A stretch of DNA of 64,000 nt from Pollutimonas bauzanensis_A (GCF_040393045.1 NZ_JBEBUX010000002.1:14172-78171), one strand, 5' to 3'; shown: positions 24,942-35,015, counted from the first letter of the stretch. Notes: generated by a model from the letters alone, not told the origin. A program made the numbers and translations.

Positions 24942-26138
24942 ATGAATCCCCGATTAAGCGCGCTTCATCCATACCCTTTCGAAAAGCTTCGCCGCTTGCT
25001 GGCCCAGGCCGACACGCCTCCTGCCAATCTGACTCCCATCAATCTGTCTATCGGCGAACCCAAGCACGCCACGCCGCCACTTATCGTGCAAGCCATGCAA
25101 TCCGCGATGGGTGGCCTGTCTGTGTATCCGCCCACTAAGGGCGATGTGGGTTTACGGACGGCTATCGCCGACTGGATAGCCCGCCGCTATGACATTAACC
25201 GGCCAGATCCAGACACCCAGGTGCTGCCGGCCCTAGGCTCGCGTGAAGCTTTATTCGCTTTCGCTCAAACCATAGTCGATCCAGATGCCGGTGCACTGGT
25301 TATCTGTCCGAATCCGTTCTACCAGATTTACGAAGGCGCCGCCTTATTGGCAGGCGCTCAACCCTATTACATCAACGCCCAGGCCAGCCTGAATTTCGGA
25401 TACGACTGGAGCTCAGTACCCGCTGACGTTTGGCGCAAGACTCAATTGGTGTTTGTTTGCTCGCCCGGCAATCCCGCCGGGAACGTCATGTCGCTGGACG
25501 AATGGAAAACGCTGTTTTCCCTATCCGATGAGTATGGCTTTGTCATTGCCGCCGACGAATGCTATTCCGAGATCTATTTCGACGAAGACAACAAGCCGCT
25601 TGGCAGCATGCAAGCGGCTTGTTTGCTGGCTCGTCACGACTATCGCAATTTGGTTTGTTTTTCCAGCCTGTCCAAGCGCTCCAACGTACCAGGCCTTCGT
25701 TCGGGCTTTGTCGCCGGCGATGCGCAGCTAATCAGCCAGTTCCTGCTTTATCGAACTTATCACGGCAGCGCCATCAGTCCCGTCGTATCGCAGGCCAGTA
25801 TCGCAGCCTGGAATGACGAAGCCCATGTCGTGGAAAACCGCCGGCTCTATCGGGAAAAATTTGAAGCCGTATTGCCTATACTCGGCTCCGTGCTACAAAC
25901 TGATTGGCCAGATGCTGCATTTTATTTATGGGCGGTAACGCCTTATGCTGATACCGACTTCGTACGCGACCTTTACGGCGCAACCGGCGTGACCGCCCTA
26001 CCCGGCAGTTACCTCGCGCGCGAAGCGCACGGCACCAACCCTGGGACCGGGCGCATACGTCTTGCGTTGGTCGCCCCTATACAACAATGCACTGAAGCCG
26101 CCGAACGTATCGCCGACTTTGTACGCGGCAACTCATAG
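24942..26138 (+). CDS. dapC: Succinyldiaminopimelate transaminase DapC
   Basis: The 398-residue class I/II aminotransferase has the N-terminal MNPRLSALHPYPFEKLRRLL typical of betaproteobacterial DapC. It has the PGNPAGNV motif, the Asp/Tyr pair in ADECYSEIYFDE and the PLP lysine in SSLSKRSNVPGLRSGF (about residue 245). It makes N-succinyl-LL-diaminopimelate in the lysine/peptidoglycan pathway. It sits directly before dapD and dapE, with 52 bp to dapD, so all three late succinylase-branch genes are together. Confidence 0.93.
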   Translation: MNPRLSALHPYPFEKLRRLLAQADTPPANLTPINLSIGEPKHATPPLIVQAMQSAMGGLSVYPPTKGDVGLRTAIADWIARRYDINRPDPDTQVLPALGSREALFAFAQTIVDPDAGALVICPNPFYQIYEGAALLAGAQPYYINAQASLNFGYDWSSVPADVWRKTQLVFVCSPGNPAGNVMSLDEWKTLFSLSDEYGFVIAADECYSEIYFDEDNKPLGSMQAACLLARHDYRNLVCFSSLSKRSNVPGLRSGFVAGDAQLISQFLLYRTYHGSAISPVVSQASIAAWNDEAHVVENRRLYREKFEAVLPILGSVLQTDWPDAAFYLWAVTPYADTDFVRDLYGATGVTALPGSYLAREAHGTNPGTGRIRLALVAPIQQCTEAAERIADFVRGNS

Positions 26139-26190
26139 CTGTCACCCATTTTTCAACCCGCCTTTTATCTTACAAAGAAGTAAAACGCCT

Positions 26191-27012
26191 ATGACTATAG
26201 ATCTGCAACGCACCATAGAACTGGCCTGGGAAAACCGCGCCGAACTTTCACCCTCCTCGGGACATCCTGACGTGCGTGAGGCAGTACATGCCACACTCGC
26301 GGCTCTGGACACCGGCGGACTACGTGTTGCCGAGAAAATCGACAATGACTGGGTGGTGCATCAGTGGATCAAAAAGGCAGTGCTACTTTCCTTCAGGCTT
26401 GAAGATAACGTGACAATGGGGCAAGGCGCCCTGCAGTTCTACGATAAAGTACAAAGCAAGTTCGAAAACTACAACGCCCAGACCTTCGCCGAAGGCGGCT
26501 TCCGGGTAGTACCACCCGCCATGGCCCGCAAAGGCGCCTTCATAGGCAAGAATGTCGTGCTGATGCCTTCATACGTCAACATCGGCGCCTATATCGACGA
26601 AGGCACCATGGTGGACACCTGGGCCACCGTAGGATCTTGTGCGCAAATTGGAAAGAACGTCCATTTGTCGGGCGGCGTTGGCATAGGCGGCGTGCTGGAA
26701 CCCTTACAGGGCAACCCCACCATCATCGAAGACAATTGCTTTATCGGTGCGCGCTCTGAAGTCGTCGAAGGCGTTATCGTCGAAGAGAACTCGGTACTGG
26801 CAATGGGCGTTTTCCTTTCCCAAAGCACCAAAATCTACGACCGGGCCACCGGCGAGATCATGTACGGACGCGTTCCTTCGGGATCTGTCGTCGTCCCTGG
26901 TTCCTTGCCCAGCGCCGACGGTTCGCATAGCCTGGCATGCGCAGTCATCGTCAAGCGGGTCGACGCCCAGACACGATCCAAGACCAGCATCAACGAATTA
27001 TTGAGAGCCTGA
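26191..27012 (+). CDS. dapD: Tetrahydrodipicolinate N-succinyltransferase DapD
   Basis: The 273-residue enzyme has a left-handed beta-helix built from hexapeptide repeats (about residues 105-225, e.g. NVVLMPSYVNIGAYIDEG, SGGVGIGGVLEPLQG). It transfers succinyl from succinyl-CoA to tetrahydrodipicolinate. The frame is open further upstream within dapC, but the ATG at 26191 matches the E. coli start (274 residues). Its TGA overlaps the ATG of dapE by one base. Confidence 0.97.
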   Translation: MTIDLQRTIELAWENRAELSPSSGHPDVREAVHATLAALDTGGLRVAEKIDNDWVVHQWIKKAVLLSFRLEDNVTMGQGALQFYDKVQSKFENYNAQTFAEGGFRVVPPAMARKGAFIGKNVVLMPSYVNIGAYIDEGTMVDTWATVGSCAQIGKNVHLSGGVGIGGVLEPLQGNPTIIEDNCFIGARSEVVEGVIVEENSVLAMGVFLSQSTKIYDRATGEIMYGRVPSGSVVVPGSLPSADGSHSLACAVIVKRVDAQTRSKTSINELLRA

Positions 27013-28154
27013 TGTCAGAATCCGCCGTTCTCCAACTGACCAAGGACCTGATTTCCAGGCCGTCGGTAACACCCGAGGATGCTGGCTGCCAGCAAGTCCT
27101 CACTCAACGCCTGCAAGCGGTTGGCTTCCATTGCGAAAGCCTGGTTTTCGGAGACGTCGCCAACCTATGGGCACGGCGTGGCACGGCGCAACCGTTGCTG
27201 GTGTTTGCCGGCCACACTGATGTCGTACCAACCGGTCCGCTAGACCAATGGAACAGCGCTCCCTTTACCCCGACCGAGCGTGATGGGAAGCTATATGGCC
27301 GCGGCACGGCTGACATGAAAAGCTCAATTGCGGCCTTTGTCGTGGCGGTGGAAGAGTTCGTCTCTCGTAACCCGGACCATCAAGGCTCCATTGGTTTATT
27401 GATCACCGCCGACGAGGAAGGCCCATCCGTAAATGGGACAGTCATGGTGTGCAATGAACTGGCCCGCCGCGGCGAGCAGCTCGACTATTGCATAGTCGGC
27501 GAACCGACCTCTGTGGACGCGCTGGGCGACACGGTAAAGAATGGACGTCGCGGATCCTTATCGGGCAAACTTGTCGTCAAGGGTAAGCAAGGCCATGTCG
27601 CCTACCCACATCTGGCACGCAACCCCATACATTTGCTGGCGCCCGCGTTGGCAGACCTGGTCGCCCAACAGTGGGACGACGGCAACGAATATTTCCCTGC
27701 CACTACTTTCCAGGTATCTAACCTGCACTCCGGCACAGGGGCCACAAATGTCGTGCCCGGTACCGCCATTCTGGATTTCAATTTCCGCTTTTCGACCGCG
27801 AGCACGCCCGATTCACTTAAGGAACGAGTAGGCTTGATACTGGACGCACACAAGCTGGACTATGATCTGGACTGGACGTTGGGCGGCAAGCCGTTTCTTA
27901 CCCCAAAAGGCGAACTCAGCACAGCGCTGGCTCAAGCCATCCAGGATGAAGCCGGCATTGCCACCGAACTCTCTACCACCGGCGGTACATCGGATGGCCG
28001 CTTTATTGCAGCGATCTGTCCGCAAGTCATAGAGTTTGGCCCCATCAATGCCACTATCCACCAAATCAACGAACATATCCGGCTAGACACGCTCGAGCCC
28101 CTGAAAAACATTTATCGCCGCACTCTCGAGCACCTTTTGCTTAATACGGCCTGA
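27012..28154 (+). CDS. dapE: Succinyl-diaminopimelate desuccinylase DapE
   Basis: The 380-residue M20 metallopeptidase-family enzyme has metal ligands and catalytic residues in FAGHTDVVPTG, YGRGTADMKSS, TADEEGPSVNGT and the C-terminal PINATIHQINEHI; the dimerisation domain lies between. It hydrolyses N-succinyl-LL-DAP to LL-DAP and succinate. The start ATG overlaps the dapD stop (TGATG), a sign of translational coupling. The upstream open frame lies inside dapD and is not used. Confidence 0.97.
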   Translation: MSESAVLQLTKDLISRPSVTPEDAGCQQVLTQRLQAVGFHCESLVFGDVANLWARRGTAQPLLVFAGHTDVVPTGPLDQWNSAPFTPTERDGKLYGRGTADMKSSIAAFVVAVEEFVSRNPDHQGSIGLLITADEEGPSVNGTVMVCNELARRGEQLDYCIVGEPTSVDALGDTVKNGRRGSLSGKLVVKGKQGHVAYPHLARNPIHLLAPALADLVAQQWDDGNEYFPATTFQVSNLHSGTGATNVVPGTAILDFNFRFSTASTPDSLKERVGLILDAHKLDYDLDWTLGGKPFLTPKGELSTALAQAIQDEAGIATELSTTGGTSDGRFIAAICPQVIEFGPINATIHQINEHIRLDTLEPLKNIYRRTLEHLLLNTA

Positions 28155-28165
28155 CTGGAGCCAGC

Positions 28166-29062
28166 ATGCACAATACTGCCCACCAAGAACTCTTTACCCT
28201 GCGCGATCTTTTGCGCTATGCAGTAAGCCAGTTCAATGCATCCAAACTGTCATTTGGCCATGGCAGCGACAACGCCTGGGACGAAGCCGCCTACCTGCTG
28301 CTGCATACCCTCCATCTTCCGTTAGACACACTGGAACCCTTTCTCGATGCCAGGGTGCTGCCCCAAGAGCGCGAACGCTTCCTCGCCTTGGTAGAGCGCC
28401 GTCTGGAAGAGCGCGTACCGGCCGCCTACCTGACGGGCGAGGCATGGTTGCAAGGCCATCGCTTTGTAGTGGACCAGCGCGTCATTGTGCCCCGTTCGCC
28501 AATTGCCGAATTGCTGTCCGAAGGGCTAAGCCCTTGGGTCGCGGACCCTGCAGACGTAGATTTTGTCCTTGACCTGTGCACAGGTTCCGGCTGTCTGGCC
28601 GTTTTGGCGGCGTTGGCTTTTGAAAATGCCCAGGTCGATGCTGTTGACCTTTCTGAACACGCATTGGAAGTGGCTGACGAAAACATCGAACTTTCAGGAC
28701 TGGATGGGCGTATCACCACGCATCGCAGCGACTTGTTCGACCAGCTTCCGCAGTGCGAATACCAGCTCATCATTTGCAACCCACCGTACGTCAACAACCA
28801 TTCCATGGAGGCCTTGCCAGCAGAATACCGGCACGAACCCACTATGGCCCTGGCTGGCGGCGAGGACGGCATGGATCTGATACGACGCCTGCTGACCGCC
28901 GCACCAGACTTCATGGCGCCCGAAGGCGTGCTGGTGCTTGAAATCGGCAACGAGTACGAAAATTTCATTTCGGCGTTTCCTGACCTCGAACCAGTGTGGT
29001 TAAGCACTGAAAACACGGAAGACCAGATACTACTGCTGACACGGGAGCAACTGGCCTCGTGA
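28166..29062 (+). CDS. prmB: 50S ribosomal protein L3 glutamine methyltransferase PrmB
   Basis: The 298-residue SAM-dependent N5-glutamine methyltransferase has an N-terminal helical substrate domain followed by the SAM motif VLDLCTGSGCLAVLAAL (about residue 134) and the catalytic NPPYVN (about residue 207). The alternative PrmC modifies release factors; the N-terminal sequence (TLRDLLRYAVSQFNASKLSFGHG) and the PPYVN-x3-M context favour PrmB. It follows dapE by 11 bp and overlaps the next gene by 4 bp (GTGA). Confidence 0.92.
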   Translation: MHNTAHQELFTLRDLLRYAVSQFNASKLSFGHGSDNAWDEAAYLLLHTLHLPLDTLEPFLDARVLPQERERFLALVERRLEERVPAAYLTGEAWLQGHRFVVDQRVIVPRSPIAELLSEGLSPWVADPADVDFVLDLCTGSGCLAVLAALAFENAQVDAVDLSEHALEVADENIELSGLDGRITTHRSDLFDQLPQCEYQLIICNPPYVNNHSMEALPAEYRHEPTMALAGGEDGMDLIRRLLTAAPDFMAPEGVLVLEIGNEYENFISAFPDLEPVWLSTENTEDQILLLTREQLAS

Positions 29063-30993
29063 TCCGCGCTACAGGTTTAACGTTACGCCGCGGACCCAAG
29101 GTACTGCTGGAAAATACCGATTTTGTCGTCAACCCGGGAGAACGGGTCGGCATGGTCGGCAAAAACGGCGCTGGCAAATCAACCCTCTTTGCCTTGCTGC
29201 AAGGGCGGCTTGATGCAGACGCCGGCACTGTATTTCTTCCCACTGGCTGGCGCATTGCCAGCGTCGAGCAGGAAATCAGCCACAACGATCAGCCAGCCCG
29301 CGAATTCGTCATCGATGGCGATACGCATCTACGCGCCATACAAACCGAGCGCGCTGCTACCCCCGACAGCAATGGCCACCGCATTGCCGAACTCGAAGCC
29401 GCACTGGTCGAGGCCGACGCATGGAGCGCGCCGTCGCGCGCCGAGCAATTGCTTGCGGGGCTAGGTTTTTCTCCCAGCCAATGGCTCAGTCCCGTCAACA
29501 GCTTTTCAGGCGGCTGGCAAATGCGTCTCGCGCTGGCGCGCGCCCTGATGGCTCCGTCCGAACTACTGTTGCTGGACGAGCCCACGAACCATCTGGACCT
29601 GGACGCCATGTTGTGGCTGGAACGCTGGCTCGGCGCCTACGAAGGCACCGTCCTGCTGATTTCGCACGACACTGAATTCCTGGATGCCGTCGCGAAAACC
29701 ATTTTGCATTTCGACCAAGGCAAACTCGTACGGTACCGCGGCGGCTACGAAGACTTCCTGACGCAGCGGGCGGAACGCATGCGACTAAGCCATATCGCCC
29801 TGGACCGCCAAAACCGCGAAACGGCCAGGCTGCAAAGCTTCATAGATCGTTTCAAGGCCAAAGCCACGAAAGCCAAGCAAGCTCAAAGCCGTGTCAAAGC
29901 GCTGGCTCGCATGGAAGTGCTGGCCCCTTTGCAGGCGGAATCTGGAATCGACATACGTATTCCTACCCCTACCAGCATGCCCGACCCACTGCTGGTACTG
30001 GACAAAGTATCCACCGGCTACAAAGATGCCGAAGGCAATGCCAGGACAGTCCTAAGCAATGTGCAACTGATGGTGCGCGGTGGCGACCGCATCGGCGTGC
30101 TCGGCGTAAACGGCGCGGGTAAAAGCACCCTGATCAAAACCCTGGCTGAAGAGCTGCCGACGCTGGCCGGCGAACGCCGTGCTTCCAAGGGACTGGAAAT
30201 TGGGTATTTCGCCCAACACCAACTGGACATGCTGGATCTGGAATCCACGCCGCTACAACATCTGATGCGTCTTGCCCCGCAAACACGCGAGCAAGAGCTA
30301 CGCAACTACCTGGGCGGATTCGGTTTCAGCGGCGACACTGTCAATAGCAAAGTCTCTCCCATGTCAGGCGGCGAAAAAGCCAGACTAGCACTATCGTTGA
30401 TCGTCTGGCAAAAGCCCAATTTGTTATTGCTGGATGAGCCCAGCAACCACCTTGACGTTGATACCCGGGAGGCCCTTGCAACCGCGCTGGCCGAATTCGC
30501 TGGCAGCGTCTTGCTGGTATCGCACGACCGCCACCTGCTGCGAACCACGGTCGATAACTTTTGGATTGTCGCCGACGGTCAGGTGCACGAATTCGATGGC
30601 GATCTGGAGGATTATCGGGACTGGTTGACCGCCCGTGCAGCTTCCGCAAGAGCAGATGCGCGTAACGACACCCAAGGCGGCAATACTGAAGCCGCGGGCA
30701 TTGACCGCAAGGCCCAACGCCGACAGGAAGCCGAAGAGCGGCAACGCCTGGCTATCTTGCGCAAACCGCTGGATAGCAAGCTGAAAAAAGTCGAAAACGA
30801 AATGGAAAAAGCCAGTGAACGCCTTTTGGTCCTGGATGCCCTGATCGCCGACCCCGACTTCTATTCAGACGCTCGTCGTCAAGAGCGTTTAAAAGTGCTT
30901 GAAGAACACGGGGAACTCAGCAAAAGGCATGGACAGCTGGAAGAAGAATGGCTGGAACTCCATGAAGAACTGGAAGCCATTGCTGCTGACTGA
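29059..30993 (+). CDS. yheS: ABC-F family ATPase (YheS-like)
   Basis: The 644-residue soluble protein has two ABC ATPase domains and no membrane part. The first Walker A is VGKNGAGKSTLFALLQG (about residue 34) with signature FSGGWQMRLALARAL; the second is LGVNGAGKSTLIKTLAE with MSGGEKARLALSL. A linker (about 240-300) and a charged C-terminal coiled coil (about 560-640) are present. ABC-F proteins act on ribosomes. The N-terminal RATGLTLRRGPKVLLENT and VIDGD segments resemble YheS. It starts with GTG overlapping the prmB stop. Confidence 0.9.
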   Translation: MIRATGLTLRRGPKVLLENTDFVVNPGERVGMVGKNGAGKSTLFALLQGRLDADAGTVFLPTGWRIASVEQEISHNDQPAREFVIDGDTHLRAIQTERAATPDSNGHRIAELEAALVEADAWSAPSRAEQLLAGLGFSPSQWLSPVNSFSGGWQMRLALARALMAPSELLLLDEPTNHLDLDAMLWLERWLGAYEGTVLLISHDTEFLDAVAKTILHFDQGKLVRYRGGYEDFLTQRAERMRLSHIALDRQNRETARLQSFIDRFKAKATKAKQAQSRVKALARMEVLAPLQAESGIDIRIPTPTSMPDPLLVLDKVSTGYKDAEGNARTVLSNVQLMVRGGDRIGVLGVNGAGKSTLIKTLAEELPTLAGERRASKGLEIGYFAQHQLDMLDLESTPLQHLMRLAPQTREQELRNYLGGFGFSGDTVNSKVSPMSGGEKARLALSLIVWQKPNLLLLDEPSNHLDVDTREALATALAEFAGSVLLVSHDRHLLRTTVDNFWIVADGQVHEFDGDLEDYRDWLTARAASARADARNDTQGGNTEAAGIDRKAQRRQEAEERQRLAILRKPLDSKLKKVENEMEKASERLLVLDALIADPDFYSDARRQERLKVLEEHGELSKRHGQLEEEWLELHEELEAIAAD

Positions 30994-31015
30994 CCGGCAA
31001 TAATCGAAGGCCTGG

Positions 31016-31318
31016 CTACGACTGCTCGTCGTAGCTGATAATCACGACATCGGCTGCCTGCAAACGCAGAGGGACGACAGCCTGGTAGGCAGCTGAATCG
31101 TGCCACCCGTCTATGGCGGCACGATTCGGAAACCGAATGACTACGGTGTCGGTAAAGCCATGCGCGCCGGCCAGAACCTTGGCGCCGTGCCCTCTGAATA
31201 CCACCTCTGCGCCCCACGGGGCGACCGTGGCTGGCACCTTGCTGCAATACTCTGCCCATTTAACGGGGTCTTTCACCGTTATATGCGCAATAACATAGGC
31301 GGTTGTCGAATTTTCCAC
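31016..31318 (-). CDS. DUF1330 domain protein
   Basis: The 100-residue protein belongs to the DUF1330 family of ferredoxin-like dimeric alpha/beta-barrel proteins: TTAYVIAHITVKDPVKWAEYCSKVPATVAPWGAEVVFRG, and IRFPNRAAIDGWHDSAAYQAVVPLR. The biochemical function is not established. The GTG at 31318, preceded by GGGGG, gives the normal family length and leaves 13 bp to the uvrD stop. It is probably the last gene of the desaturase-uvrD unit. Confidence 0.83.
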   Translation of the reverse strand: MENSTTAYVIAHITVKDPVKWAEYCSKVPATVAPWGAEVVFRGHGAKVLAGAHGFTDTVVIRFPNRAAIDGWHDSAAYQAVVPLRLQAADVVIISYDEQS

Positions 31319-31331
31319 GGCGTACCCCCGT

Positions 31332-33602
31332 TCAACCAGCAATAATTTCCAGCTTGGCCACACCCAGCGCCAGCGTTTTGGTTCCAGCCTCGCGAAACTG
31401 AATTTGCGCCTGAGCGTCCTGGCCCAGGCCGCTCAAACCTATTACCGTGCCTTCGCCGAACTTGCCGTGGCGCACACCAGAACCGATACGGAAATGCTGA
31501 TCGCCAACCGTGACACCCGTCGTCAGACTACGGGCCACACGGGGCGCCACCATACCGCCATCCTTGCGATTAAAGGATTCACCGCGCCTGAAAGCCCCGC
31601 TCCAAGTGTCTTCGCGTACAGGTGCCCGGCCTTCTTTCGGCGTAAGCCACTTCAAGTGTTCCTCGGGTATTTCTTCCAGAAAGCGCGAGCGCATCGCATA
31701 GCGGGTTTGGCCGTGCAACATGCGGCTTTGCGCCAGAGTCAGGTACAGACGCTCCCGCGCCCGCGTGATGGCAACATACATCAGACGCCGCTCTTCTTCC
31801 ACGCCAGCGGCTTCCAGCAAACTGTTCTCGTGGGGAAACAAGCCCTCTTCGACCCCGGTAATAAATACGGAATCGAATTCCAGCCCTTTGGCGGCATGCA
31901 CCGTCATGAGTTGTACGGCATCCTGCCCGGCCTCGGCCTGGTTCTCACCTGCTTCCAGCGACGCATGAGTAAGAAATGCGGCCAGCGGCGACATCGTCGC
32001 GGCGACATCCAGCCCATCAGCCGTAGTGGGTTCGCGGTCGTCAGCGACTCGTCCTGCAGGCAGGCTGTCAAAATTTTCTTCGGCAACGAAAGCCGCAGCC
32101 GCGTTCACCAATTCCTGGAGGTTTTCCAGGCGATCGGCGCCTTCCCTATCGTTCTGATAATGCGCCAGCAACCCACTATGATGGACCACGTGCTCGACAA
32201 GTTCGGGCAGCGAGAGGATTTGTGCCTCGTGCGCCATTTGCTGAATGAGCTCCGCAAACCGGGCAAGATTGGTGCCGCCTTTACCCGACATATACGGTAC
32301 AGCGCGAAACAGACTGGTATTGTTTTCACGAGCCATATCGGACAATTGCTCGAGTGTCCGCGCCCCTATGCCGCGCGTCGGAAAATTGACCACTCGCAGC
32401 CACGACGTATCGTCGTGGGGATTATCCATAAGACGCAAGTAAGCCAAGGCGTGCTTGACTTCCTGACGTTCGAAAAAGCGCAGCCCGCCGTAGACCTTGT
32501 AGGGAATCGCCGACGAAAACAGGGCATGCTCAATAATTCGCGATTGGGCATTGCTGCGATACAGAATGGCAATTTCCCGGCGTAAACGGCCATCATCGAT
32601 CAAGGCCTTGATTTCATCAATGATCCAGCGCGCCTCAAGCAAATCGGATGCCTGCTCTACGACACGAACAGGCTCACCTACGCCTTGCTCAGTCCACAGA
32701 TTCTTGCCGAGTCTGCCCGTATTGTGCGCAATCAGGGCGTTGGCCGAATCCAGAATATGCCCGTAAGAGCGGTAGTTCTGCTCTAGCCGAATCACATTCC
32801 CATGGGCGTAATCGCGCTCGAAATCAGCCATATTGCCAACATTGGCGCCACGGAAAGCGTAAATCGATTGATCGTCGTCGCCTACAGCGAAGATGGACGC
32901 ACCGCCGCCTGCCAGCAAGGTCAACCAGCGGTACTGCAGGGTATTGGTATCCTGGAACTCATCAACCAAAATGTGCTGGAAACGGCGTTGGTAGTGCTCA
33001 CGTATCGGCGCATTGCGCTGCAATAGTTCGTATGCACGCAATAGTAATTCGGCGAAATCGACAACACCTTCGCGTTCGCACTGGTCTTGATATAGCTGAT
33101 AGATTTCGACCAGGCGACGACGATGCGGGTCGTTGACTACCACATCGTGGGGCCGCTGCCCGTCTTCCTTGGCGCCATTGATAAAACGCTGAACATCCCT
33201 GGGGGGAAATTTTTCGTCGTCTATGCCGGCGCCCTTGATCATCCGCTTGATCGCGGCCAGCTGATCGGCGCTGTCCAGAATCTGGAAGGTTTGAATCAGA
33301 CCGGCATCGCGATGATGGGCGCGCAAAAGACGATTGCACAGCCCGTGAAAGGTGCCTACCCACATGCCACGCGTGTTAATGGGCAGCAAAGCGGACAAGC
33401 GCGTCAGCATTTCGCGCGCCGATTTATTGGTGAACGTAACCGCCACAAGCCCAAACGGACTGGCCTGACTGGTTTGAATCAGCCAGGCCATGCGTGTCGT
33501 CAGGACTCGGGTTTTGCCGCTCCCCGCGCCGGCCAGAACCAGCGCGTGTCGGGGAGGGAGAGTTACTGCGGCTTGCTGTTCCGGATTAAGACTGGAGATC
33601 AT
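31332..33602 (-). CDS. uvrD: DNA helicase II UvrD (superfamily 1)
   Basis: The 756-residue SF1A helicase acts in nucleotide excision and mismatch repair. Motif I is LAGAGSGKTRVLTTRMAWL (about residue 30), motif II VDEFQDTN, motif III FAVGDDDQSIYAFRGA, motif IV EQNYRS, motif V VMTVHAAKGLEF-like (LMTVHAAKGLEFDSVF) and motif VI YVAITRARERL. The C terminus carries the Tudor-like RNA-polymerase-binding segment (FRIGSGVRHGKFGEGTVIGL). The ATG at 33602 overlaps the desaturase stop (ATGA), so the two are translationally linked. PcrA or Rep naming is possible. Confidence 0.94.
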   Translation of the reverse strand: MISSLNPEQQAAVTLPPRHALVLAGAGSGKTRVLTTRMAWLIQTSQASPFGLVAVTFTNKSAREMLTRLSALLPINTRGMWVGTFHGLCNRLLRAHHRDAGLIQTFQILDSADQLAAIKRMIKGAGIDDEKFPPRDVQRFINGAKEDGQRPHDVVVNDPHRRRLVEIYQLYQDQCEREGVVDFAELLLRAYELLQRNAPIREHYQRRFQHILVDEFQDTNTLQYRWLTLLAGGGASIFAVGDDDQSIYAFRGANVGNMADFERDYAHGNVIRLEQNYRSYGHILDSANALIAHNTGRLGKNLWTEQGVGEPVRVVEQASDLLEARWIIDEIKALIDDGRLRREIAILYRSNAQSRIIEHALFSSAIPYKVYGGLRFFERQEVKHALAYLRLMDNPHDDTSWLRVVNFPTRGIGARTLEQLSDMARENNTSLFRAVPYMSGKGGTNLARFAELIQQMAHEAQILSLPELVEHVVHHSGLLAHYQNDREGADRLENLQELVNAAAAFVAEENFDSLPAGRVADDREPTTADGLDVAATMSPLAAFLTHASLEAGENQAEAGQDAVQLMTVHAAKGLEFDSVFITGVEEGLFPHENSLLEAAGVEEERRLMYVAITRARERLYLTLAQSRMLHGQTRYAMRSRFLEEIPEEHLKWLTPKEGRAPVREDTWSGAFRRGESFNRKDGGMVAPRVARSLTTGVTVGDQHFRIGSGVRHGKFGEGTVIGLSGLGQDAQAQIQFREAGTKTLALGVAKLEIIAG

Positions 33603-34807
33603 GCCGCGTAGCGGCGCAACCGGTTGGCAAACTGTTCCAGGCTTTCGATACCACTTTGCTGGGCGCGTTGGCACCAAGCCTGCAAATCGGCGAGCAATTG
33701 TTCGCTGCTGGCGCTGGAGCTTTCCCAGAGGCGGGTCAGTTCACTACGCATTTGCACCAAGGTAGACAAAGATTGATTATCAGCCAGGACAGTTTGCAGT
33801 TCCGCGCGCTGGGCCGGTTCCAGGGAATCGTCGCTACGGGCAAGCCAATCTTTACTACGGCTAAGCAAAGCCCAGCGGCAATCGGGGCTGCCTTCCTTGC
33901 GGGAAGGTTTAAGCTTGGCCAGCTCGTCGCTAGCGGCCTTTTTCACCAAATCGGTGTAGCGCGCCAGAATTTCGTAGCGGTGGGTAATGACCCCTTGCAA
34001 TGTACTGGCATCGACCAAGGCCTTTGCCGGTTCAAGTTTGAGCTTGGGAGCAAGCTTCTTGACTTGCGCCAAGCCGAAAAACCGCAAGATTTGAATATAA
34101 GCCCAGCCAAGATCGAACTCGTACCACTTGGTCGAAAACTTGGCCGATGTGCCATAAGCGTGGTGATTATTGTGCAGCTCTTCGCCGCCAATAATAATGC
34201 CCCATGGCGAAACATTAGTGCTGGTATCCGGGCTGGCGTAATTGCGATAGCCCCATGCATGGCCAATGCCATTGACGACACCGGCTGCCCAAAAAGGGAT
34301 CCAGGCCATTTGAATAGCCCACACGGTTAGGCCAAGCACGCCAAACAGCGCCAAGTCGATACCGAGCATGATCAATATGCCCATCAAGCTATGGCGGGTA
34401 TAGAGATTGCGTTCAATCCAGTCGTCGGGCGTGCCGTGTCCAAAACGCTTCAGCGTTTCTTCGTTGTTGGCTTCCTGACGATAGAGTTCGGCGCCACGGA
34501 AAAACACCTTGCCCAGCCCAAATACAACCGGGGAGTGGGGATCGCCTTCGCGTTCGACCTTAGCATGGTGCTTGCGGTGAATAGCCACCCATTCTTTGGT
34601 GACCATACCTGTAGTCAACCACATCCAGAAACGGAAGAAGTGCATGACTGCCGGATGCAAGTCCAACCCTCGATGGGCTTGGCTACGGTGCAGAAATACC
34701 GTAACTCCGACAATAGTAATGTGCGTAAGCACCAGGGTAACCAGCACGACCTGCCACCAGGAAAACTGTAGCAAACCGCCCGATAAAAAATTAAGTATAT
34801 AGTCCAT
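33599..34807 (-). CDS. Membrane fatty acid desaturase (acyl-CoA / delta-9 type)
   Basis: The 402-residue membrane di-iron desaturase has the three histidine boxes HRSQAHR (about residue 40), HRKHH (about 78) and HNNHH (about 218) between hydrophobic helices. It introduces a double bond into acyl chains. The last 120 residues (after QVKKLAPKL) form a hydrophilic helical extension that is not part of the catalytic core and is of unknown role. It is upstream of uvrD, with a 4-bp overlap, which is an unusual functional pairing. Confidence 0.9.
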   Translation of the reverse strand: MDYILNFLSGGLLQFSWWQVVLVTLVLTHITIVGVTVFLHRSQAHRGLDLHPAVMHFFRFWMWLTTGMVTKEWVAIHRKHHAKVEREGDPHSPVVFGLGKVFFRGAELYRQEANNEETLKRFGHGTPDDWIERNLYTRHSLMGILIMLGIDLALFGVLGLTVWAIQMAWIPFWAAGVVNGIGHAWGYRNYASPDTSTNVSPWGIIIGGEELHNNHHAYGTSAKFSTKWYEFDLGWAYIQILRFFGLAQVKKLAPKLKLEPAKALVDASTLQGVITHRYEILARYTDLVKKAASDELAKLKPSRKEGSPDCRWALLSRSKDWLARSDDSLEPAQRAELQTVLADNQSLSTLVQMRSELTRLWESSSASSEQLLADLQAWCQRAQQSGIESLEQFANRLRRYAA

Positions 34808-34984
34808 AAACCAGTTAAGGCCTCATGTGAAGACATTGAAAAGTGTAGCCCACTTGTAAGCCGTATGACAGCTAAATTTCAATTTAGTTTTGAGGCAAAT
34901 CAAATATAAACAATAGCTTACCCCACTACTGTGAGGGTTTTTCAAGCCTGATCAAGTTCGCTAACAACACCTGATCCGGGTTAC

Positions 34985-35008
34985 GTCTGGCGGGTAAAAA
35001 ACCCGTCA
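34985..35008. terminator. Stem-loop downstream of rsmB
   Basis: The 9-bp arms CTGGCGGGT / ACCCGTCAG (one G-U pair) enclose an A-rich loop 8 bp after the rsmB stop. There is no external T run, so it is a modest terminator candidate for the rsmB transcript. Confidence 0.45.
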
Positions 35009-35015
35009 GAACGCA

